DNA of 8,360 nucleotides from JAIPAH01 sp964345255 (GTDB lineage: Bacteria; Bacteroidota; Bacteroidia; Bacteroidales; JAIPAH01): the NCBI GenBank assembly GCA_964345255.1, contig CAYFQK010000143.1, forward strand, positions 1-8,360, given 5' to 3'. Shown here in pieces: positions 1-5,958 of this stretch. Position 1 is the stretch's first letter. Each line of letters begins with the position of its first letter. Under the pieces are notes generated by a model that saw only the letters and a list, made by a program, of their open reading frames with translations, did not search any database and was not told the origin of the DNA. Both the position numbers and the translations under genes were made by a program.

Positions 1-3000
1 ACTATGGGTAAGGGTCACCTTTTCGGGATGAAAGTCTTTGATTCGGAATTGGGCCCTGGCATTTTTCGAATCAAAATGAAAGCTGTTCCCCTTCTTTTGC
101 AACGATTGCAGTTGACCGTCTTTTTTCATAAAAAGTTTCCCTTCATAAAAATGAAAACCTTCTTCCGCTTCCTTAAAGCTTTTTTCGGTAAGATGCAGTT
201 GCGGTTTATCCCGGAAAGGCGCCCCCGATGAAGGGCAGAACGTTTCGCAGTTGCCGCATTCGTTACAAAAATCCTTGATGTTGAGCACCTGGTAACGTTG
301 CTCTATGCGATAAACACCTGATGTACCAAAAGTTACCTGGCCATTTTCTTTTCGTGCATAAGGAATTTCAACCGCAAACGGATCAATTTCATAAGAATGA
401 TTGGCCCGGTTGGGGCATACGTCCACACAGATATTGCATAGTTCGTCACAGTACATGCAGCGGCTGGCTTCCTGCTGTACCTCATCCGCTGAAAGCGGTT
501 GAATAACAAGGCTGAAATCATTCCGCTCTTCCGGTGAGCGCTTTTTCATCTGCTTTCCGCGCTCTACGCGGGCTTTATTGTATTGCAATTCAGAGAAGGT
601 AACATCCTTTTTCACATGGCTTCTCCGGGTATCTGCCGGTTTCACGCCCTTCCTTTTCATGATATCCCATGCCGCAAATTTTCCGTCGGCTATGGCCTTT
701 ATCAGCGTGGAAGCGCCTCTTTTCGCATCCCCGCCAATCAAAACATTCTCCGACTCTTCGGTGGAGGCTCCCTGTTTATTGATAAATTCTCTGAATTCCG
801 GCTCTACCTCCTGTCCGAAAGCCGGAATTACGGTATCGCAGTTAAGCGCAAATTCTTTATCGCCATCGGGAACCGGTTTGGGGCGACCGCTTTGATCTTT
901 TCCTTCGATCTTCATCTTCCGGAACTTCAAGGATATTATCCGGCCGTTATCTGTAATTACTTTGGCAGGATTGGCCAGGTCTATCCATTCTATTCCTTCT
1001 TCCAGGGCCTCCTGCAGCTCTTCGGGATCGGCGGGCATCTCCGACTGCGTGCGTCGATAAACCAATTTAACACTTCCTTCATTGCCTGCCAGGCGTTTTG
1101 CGGTGCGTGCCACATCCAGCGCTACATTTCCACCGCCAAGCACTACAATATTTTTCCCGATACTGGTTTCCCGGTTGGATTTGATGTCCGAAAGCAATTC
1201 AAGCGGCGCGACCAGTCCGGATGTTATATTTTCCACCCCTGCCGTACTGAGATTTTTACTTTTCTGGGCGCCAACGGCGATATAGATAAAATCAAACCCC
1301 GATTTTAACTCTCTGAATTTCTCCCTGTTGACTTTCGTGCCGTAGTGAATGGTAACGCCCATCTGGCGGATGCGCTCAATATCCTTTTTCAGTGAAGTTT
1401 CAGAAAGCCGGAATGAAGGGATCGTTCCGGATACCATTCCGCCGGCCTCCTCTTTCGACTCGAAGACCTCTACGTTAAATCCGGCAAGGGCCAGGTAGTA
1501 AGCACAACTGAGACCGGAAGGCCCTGCGCCGATAATGGCCACCTTTCCCTGGTTGCCATTTGCATTGCCCGCAATTTTCCCGGCATTGCCGTTTTCGGCA
1601 ATAAACCGCTTAATTTCCCGAATCAGCAAAGGATCATCGTAAAGGACCCTGGTGCAGCGAGTCTGGCATTCGTGATCACATATCATTCCCGAAACCGAAG
1701 GGAAGGGATTATCATGCATAATTACTTCAAAAGCTTTGTCATATTCGCCGCGAGCTGCGTAATAGAGATACCCGGGAACATTTTGTCCCGAGGGACAAGT
1801 GCTCTCGCAAGGGGCCTGGATGCAATCGAAATGATTTAATGGACGTTCCAGGTAAATGCTGGGCGATTGCGCATTGTAATCGGGATTTTCGAGGACCTGA
1901 TCCGCGTAGCGGTTAAGATTTTTTTGATAAGCTTCATACACATTCTCTTCCCCGGCTTGTCGCCTGCTGTATTCTTCAAGATTTTTTGCACCGGTCGTAT
2001 CACATTCCTTTTGCAGGATATCGATATACTGGCTGAGTTTTCCGTAGCCGCCGGGCCTGAGTAAATCGGTACTCACCGTTACAGGGTTTAATCCACAGGA
2101 AATGGTGTCAGCGATGTTAAAGGCATCCACCCCGCCGGAAAAAGAAACCGGCACTTCCTGTAAGGATTCTTCGTTTTTGAGACGCCGGGCTACATTGATG
2201 CTTATCGGGTGCAGCGCTTTCCCGCTCATAAACATGGCATCCCCTTCAAACACATCCTTGTGGTTGAGCGATTCCAGGGTGTTGGTGAGTTTCAGTCCGA
2301 AATGAAGGTTCTCATTTTTTGCGGTCTGCATTAATGACTCGATTACCTCTACCGCCTCTTCATAGCCAATATCATGTTCAAAAGCCTCGTCAGGGACAGG
2401 CGTTGTATATCCGTAATCGTGAAGGATTTGGCGAATCTTCTCCGGTCCCAAAAGCGTAGGATTAAATTTGATAAACGTATGCAAGCCCTTTTCCTTCAAT
2501 AAAAATTCTCCAATCTGACGAATTTCACCGGGAGGGCATCCGTGCATGGTCGAAAGGGTTACGTTGTCGGAAATACAATCCGGAATATCCAGTTCTTTAG
2601 CGCGGGGATAGAGGTCGGCTATGGATTCCAGCTTTTCATTTTTTTCCCTGCTGCAATCGCTCATCTTATCCAAAAACCACTGGACATTTTCTTTCTTAAT
2701 GCCTTCGAGGTCGTAACCTATGCTCATGTTGAAGATTGTCCCTATATCTTCCGTCCATCCGAATTTGTCTTTGAGAATATGAATCAGAATCCAGGCATTG
2801 AGATATTCATCGTAAGACTGGTGGATTTTCAGTTCCTGGGAAAACTCGCAGTTATATCCTTCAAAAGGCATATCAATGCAGGGGCGGGGAATATCGAGTT
2901 CATCGTCGGTCTGTACGGTTTTCAGCTCGATGTAACGGGCGCCGCACAGCCAGGCACTAACAATGTTCTGGGCCATCTGCGAATGAGGTCCGGCAGAAAT

Positions 3001-3171
3001 ACCCACCGGATTCTCCAATGGCTGATCGAACATTCGGGTTCTCAGCGGATTATTTTTTTCGGGCTCGTAAAAAAGCGCTTTGGGCAGGTCAAAAACCCGT
3101 TTCTCTTTTACTTCCTGCATTGTCAGTTCAAACAGATGCCTCCACGAAATCAATGAAAATTCACTATTCAT
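1..3171 (-). CDS. ygfK: YgfK-type selenate reductase/purine-cluster flavo-iron-sulfur subunit, 3' end missing
   Basis: The frame is open from ATG at 3171 to base 1 (1057 codons, no stop), so the C-terminus lies outside the window; E. coli YgfK is about 1030 residues, so little should be missing. A dihydroorotate-dehydrogenase-like domain comes first (about 50-400): NPVGISAGP at 54-62, K235 in IKFNP, SGGVDAFN at 344-351. A GltD-like module follows, with cysteines C450, C455, C459 and C498, C502, C506, an FAD-binding GAGPSG at 548-553 and a nucleotide-binding GGGNVA at 679-684. A C-terminal ferredoxin part has C905, C908, C912, C915, C919 and C969, C972, C975, C979. No signal peptide or membrane segment is seen, so it is probably cytosolic. 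It is the last gene visible in the operon, its start overlapping the ssnA stop. The family name comes from E. coli; in the purine cluster a redox step on the purine ring is more likely than selenate reduction (inference). Confidence 0.93.
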   Translation of the reverse strand, partial: MNSEFSLISWRHLFELTMQEVKEKRVFDLPKALFYEPEKNNPLRTRMFDQPLENPVGISAGPHSQMAQNIVSAWLCGARYIELKTVQTDDELDIPRPCIDMPFEGYNCEFSQELKIHQSYDEYLNAWILIHILKDKFGWTEDIGTIFNMSIGYDLEGIKKENVQWFLDKMSDCSREKNEKLESIADLYPRAKELDIPDCISDNVTLSTMHGCPPGEIRQIGEFLLKEKGLHTFIKFNPTLLGPEKIRQILHDYGYTTPVPDEAFEHDIGYEEAVEVIESLMQTAKNENLHFGLKLTNTLESLNHKDVFEGDAMFMSGKALHPISINVARRLKNEESLQEVPVSFSGGVDAFNIADTISCGLNPVTVSTDLLRPGGYGKLSQYIDILQKECDTTGAKNLEEYSRRQAGEENVYEAYQKNLNRYADQVLENPDYNAQSPSIYLERPLNHFDCIQAPCESTCPSGQNVPGYLYYAARGEYDKAFEVIMHDNPFPSVSGMICDHECQTRCTRVLYDDPLLIREIKRFIAENGNAGKIAGNANGNQGKVAIIGAGPSGLSCAYYLALAGFNVEVFESKEEAGGMVSGTIPSFRLSETSLKKDIERIRQMGVTIHYGTKVNREKFRELKSGFDFIYIAVGAQKSKNLSTAGVENITSGLVAPLELLSDIKSNRETSIGKNIVVLGGGNVALDVARTAKRLAGNEGSVKLVYRRTQSEMPADPEELQEALEEGIEWIDLANPAKVITDNGRIISLKFRKMKIEGKDQSGRPKPVPDGDKEFALNCDTVIPAFGQEVEPEFREFINKQGASTEESENVLIGGDAKRGASTLIKAIADGKFAAWDIMKRKGVKPADTRRSHVKKDVTFSELQYNKARVERGKQMKKRSPEERNDFSLVIQPLSADEVQQEASRCMYCDELCNICVDVCPNRANHSYEIDPFAVEIPYARKENGQVTFGTSGVYRIEQRYQVLNIKDFCNECGNCETFCPSSGAPFRDKPQLHLTEKSFKEAEEGFHFYEGKLFMKKDGQLQSLQKKGNSFHFDSKNARAQFRIKDFHPEKVTLTHS
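3164..3171 (-). other. 8-bp ssnA/ygfK overlap
   Basis: The octamer ATGAATAG contains the ygfK start codon and the ssnA stop codon in another frame. The same geometry (ATG-start octamer ending in the upstream stop) recurs at the xdh/hydrolase junction. Such overlaps usually allow terminating ribosomes to re-initiate, giving coupled expression of the two products. Confidence 0.85.
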
Positions 3172-4447
3172 AAAACCTCCCCTGTAACTTCCTTGCTGCT
3201 TTTTGAATTTCTTTCTTTACTGCTTCTTCGTCAATGGTTTGGATTTTCCCGTCTTTGTACACGATGTTTCCTTCGGAAATGGTCATGTGGGTTTTCTGCG
3301 CGCCGAAACCAAGAATAAGGTGGAAGAAAAGATTATCAAGATTTATCGGTGTTTCGGGGATGTAATCCAATACGGCCAAATCAGCCGGATGCCCTTTTTG
3401 CAGGCCTCCACACTCAGGGAATACCGAATTAATTGCTTCCTCTGACCGGCGGAAGAGTTTATCCGCCGGATTTTCCACTGCCCCGTTTCTGCGAAGGAAA
3501 TGGGTTCTGTAACTACCGATAATATTTCCGGACATCCCGTCGGTACCGATGATGTAATCCTTTATTTTGTCGGTATTCATCATCCCCACATTGTTATTGG
3601 CATTGGATTCCGGGTTGGAAACCACGACCGGTTTTTTTTCATTGATGATTCGGTAATCATCATCCGAAAGATGCACACAATGAATTAGTAAGGAAGCATC
3701 GTTGAGCAATCCAAATTGGTCAAGCCGATGTACCGGCCCCTGAAAACCCTGATCCAGGCAAAAGTCATAATCTTCTCGTCCTTCCCCGCAATGGATATGT
3801 ATCGGCATGCGTTCGGGTTTTGCATCCCTGATTGTTTTGAGGGAATCATTGCTTAAGGTAAAATTGGCATGCAATCCCATCATTCCTGTAGTAAATATTG
3901 AATCCACACTCTCCTGGTAAAAAATCAGGTTTTCTTCCATTTGTTTCTGGAATGCATTTTCCCCTTCGCGATCAGAAATCTCAAAAGAAAGCGAGCCTTT
4001 GATGCCTGCTTCTTCGAAAGCTTTTTTGATCAAATCAAGGCTTCCTCGCACATAATTGCTGGATGCATGATGATCGAAAATGGTCGTCACACCATATTTT
4101 ATAGAATCAAGCACACCGGACAACGCCGAATAATAAATCGTTTCCTCGTCGAGCACACGGTCGAGGGGCCACCAGAGGTTTTTGAGGATGTTGGAGAGCT
4201 TGTCGGTAGGGCCGAGTGGAACAATGCCTACGGCAAAACGTGAATAGAGGTGATGATGCGGATTGAGCAGTCCGGGAATGATTAAGCGCCCGCCGGCATC
4301 GATGACTTCATCCCCGGTGTCCTTCATCTCATCTTCTTTCCCAATGGAAGCAATTTTTCCGTCTTCCACCCGGATGAAGCCATTGTCAAGAAAGAGCGCA
4401 TGGCCGTCGGTGATGACTCCGTTTCTTATCGTATAACTTTTTGGCAT
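3164..4447 (-). CDS. ssnA: SsnA family putative aminohydrolase
   Basis: This 427-residue protein belongs to the amidohydrolase superfamily, in the deaminase-like branch that also contains guanine deaminase and chlorohydrolases; E. coli SsnA is about 440 residues. The metal site is visible in full: NPHHHLYS at 62-69 supplies H64 and H66, IHCGE supplies H219 with E222, LIHCVHL at 254-260 supplies H256, and GTDGM at 301-305 supplies D303. SNPESNANNNVG near 277-288 is the usual loop ahead of that aspartate. The enzyme should be a cytosolic, single-metal hydrolase removing an amino group or opening an amidine/amide bond of a heterocycle. SsnA and YgfK are neighbours in E. coli too, and both belong to the gene set for anaerobic urate breakdown. 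The start ATG at 4447 is 3 nt after the stop of the preceding hydrolase; only a weak AAAGAA lies upstream. The true substrate is not readable from sequence. Confidence 0.92.
   Translation of the reverse strand: MPKSYTIRNGVITDGHALFLDNGFIRVEDGKIASIGKEDEMKDTGDEVIDAGGRLIIPGLLNPHHHLYSRFAVGIVPLGPTDKLSNILKNLWWPLDRVLDEETIYYSALSGVLDSIKYGVTTIFDHHASSNYVRGSLDLIKKAFEEAGIKGSLSFEISDREGENAFQKQMEENLIFYQESVDSIFTTGMMGLHANFTLSNDSLKTIRDAKPERMPIHIHCGEGREDYDFCLDQGFQGPVHRLDQFGLLNDASLLIHCVHLSDDDYRIINEKKPVVVSNPESNANNNVGMMNTDKIKDYIIGTDGMSGNIIGSYRTHFLRRNGAVENPADKLFRRSEEAINSVFPECGGLQKGHPADLAVLDYIPETPINLDNLFFHLILGFGAQKTHMTISEGNIVYKDGKIQTIDEEAVKKEIQKAARKLQGRFYE
3176..3183 (-). promoter_or_regulatory. Ribosome binding site of ygfK
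   Basis: The minus strand reads AGGGGAGG followed by TTTT and then the ATG at 3171. The purine run lies inside the last codons of ssnA. The 4-nt spacer is short but workable, and the motif supports the ATG at 3171 over the next in-frame ATG, 17 codons further in. Confidence 0.6.
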
Positions 4448-4450
4448 ATT

Positions 4451-5958
4451 TTATTCTTTTCGTTTAATTAGTTGTCCATATCCCGGTTCAGCCAGGATTC
4501 CTTCCTTATCATCATAAATTACTCTGCCTCTCAGAATGGTCTTTTTCACACGGCCTTCCCATTCCATGCCTTCAAAAGGTGTGATTTTTCCTTTGGAGTA
4601 AAGATTTTTTCCGCTCACTGTCCATTTGGTATCCGGCTCAATGATGACCAGGTCCGCATCTTTTCCGATTGTTATGGACCCTTTCCGGTCATAAAATCCA
4701 TACCTACTGGCGGCATTTTCTGATATCAGCTCGAGAAAGCGGCTCAGGTTAAGACGTTTTTGGGCATAGCCCTCTGAGAACAGGTATGGGAGCAGTGTAG
4801 GATTGCCGGGTATCCCGGAATAATCGGTCCAAACCGAGCCCGTATTTTTTTGCTCTTCAGGGGCAGGAGCATGGTCGGAGGCCATAAAGTCAATGCCGCC
4901 TTCCCGCAGAAAACCCCATAATTCACTTTTGTTTTCTTCCGATTTTACCACTGGGGCAGTTTTAAGGGCACTGCCGTACTGCTCAAAATCCTCTTTGGAA
5001 AAAGCCAGGTAATGCGGACACGTTTCGCCGGTAACGTTCTCAATGTCTTTTATCAGGGCAGCTGCGCGAGCTGTAGCCACATGGACGATGTGTAGTTCGG
5101 CGCCTGTATGCCGGGCAATGCTTACTGCACTTTGCACCGCCAGAATTTCTGCCATTTCGGGGCGGGAATTATAGTAGTTTTCCCAGGTAGCTCCTTTCGA
5201 CTGTTCTACCTTAGCCGCTTCATTGACATACTCGGCATCCTCCGCGTGCAGCAGCACCGGGATATTAAACTCTTTGGCTTTTTGCAACACTTTTTGAAAC
5301 CGGTATCGCGATAAGCTTCTAAAGCTGTCCATCCCGGAAAGGAAATAGGTTTTAAAACCCAGCACTGTATTGCAAAGCTCTTCCATCGAACGCTCAAAAT
5401 CCGCTTCAAAAGATTGGTCGGACACGCCGCCATAAAAGCCATAATCGACAAGGGCTTTGTTTTTGATTTGACGGTGTTTTTCTTCCAGGTTTTTCAGGTT
5501 GGNNNNNNNNNNNNNNNNNNNNNNNNNNNNNNNNNNNNNNNNNNNNNNNNNNNNNNNNNNNNNNNNNNNNNNNNNNNNNNNNNNNNNNNNNNNNNNNNNN
5601 NNACAAGGGCTTTGTTTTTGATTTGACGGTGTTTTTCTTCCAGGTTTTTCAGGTTGGTGACCGGCGGAACGGAAGTGCAGGGCATGTCAATGACGGTGGT
5701 GATACCACCCGAAGCGGCTGCTGAGCTTCCATGCCGGAAATCTTCCCTTTCGGTGTATCCCGGCTCATCGAAATGAACGTGCGGGTCGATACCGCCGGGG
5801 ATGACCACGCAACCTTTTGCATCAATAACATTGTCTCCCGGAAGGTTGCTCCCAAGAGCCGTGATGACTCCGTTTTGGGTTTCGATATCAAGCGGTCTCA
5901 GGTGATTTTCTCCGGATAAAGCTACTTTCCCGTTTTTAATCAACAACTTATCACTCAT
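4451..5958 (-). CDS. Allantoinase/dihydroorotase-like cyclic amidohydrolase in the hyuA position, split by an artificial gap
   Basis: The gene is interrupted by 100 Ns, but joining 5958-5605 to 5449-4451 gives one 450-residue protein, a normal length for hydantoinase/allantoinase enzymes. The junction reads NKALVDYGFYGGV, a run expected in this family. All binuclear metal ligands are present: H60 and H62 in GGIDPHVHFDEPG, the carboxylated lysine K151 in LGFKTYF, H186 in LLHAED, H241 in IVHVAT and D310 in SDHAP. The motifs HFDEPG, ETCPHYL and SDHAP match allantoinase and dihydroorotase better than dihydropyrimidinase. It should hydrolyse a cyclic amide or ureide in the cytosol; in this operon a purine-ring product is likely (inference). 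ATG at 5958 is preferred over 5961 because AAGGAG at 5966-5971 then has a 7-nt spacer. It overlaps the xdh stop by 8 bp and ends 3 nt before ssnA. Not a pseudogene. Confidence 0.9.
5448..5502. repeat. 55-bp contig-end duplicate, left copy
   Basis: These 55 bases are identical to 5603-5657 on the other side of the N run, with no mismatch. They encode the EEKHRQIKNKAL-region codons of the amidohydrolase a second time. The copy is an unmerged contig end, not a biological repeat. Confidence 0.95.
5503..5602. other. Scaffold gap of 100 Ns
   Basis: The run is exactly 100 Ns, a conventional placeholder length rather than a measured distance. Because the flanks overlap by 55 bp, the true gap size is probably minus 55, and the Ns stand for no missing sequence. 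Confidence 0.97.
5603..5657. repeat. 55-bp contig-end duplicate, right copy
   Basis: This is the perfect direct copy of 5448-5502 at an offset of 155 bases. Since 155 is not a multiple of three, the duplicate plus Ns shifts the reading frame and makes the gene look broken. Confidence 0.95.
5951..5958 (-). other. 8-bp xdh/amidohydrolase overlap
   Basis: ATGAGTGA carries the hydrolase start and the TGA stop of the molybdenum hydroxylase gene. The TGA is followed at once by an in-frame TAA, giving a tandem stop, so read-through into the hydrolase is unlikely and re-initiation is the probable coupling mode. Confidence 0.85.

Noticed and set aside
583..1308. Plus-strand open frame of 241 codons
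   Set aside because: It is antisense to the nucleotide-binding part of ygfK, where the minus strand encodes clear family motifs; a compositional shadow.
2542..3156. Plus-strand open frame of 204 codons
   Set aside because: It lies antisense to the conserved barrel domain of ygfK, has no recognisable family motif and no neighbour on its strand.
5448..5657. 55-bp direct repeat as a target-site duplication or CRISPR-like repeat
   Set aside because: Both copies encode the same codons of one gene and flank a placeholder gap, so contig overlap explains them fully.
5948..5953. TGA at the end of xdh as a selenocysteine codon
   Set aside because: TGA is followed at once by an in-frame TAA, the protein already ends at the usual family position, and selenium in these enzymes is a cofactor atom rather than selenocysteine.
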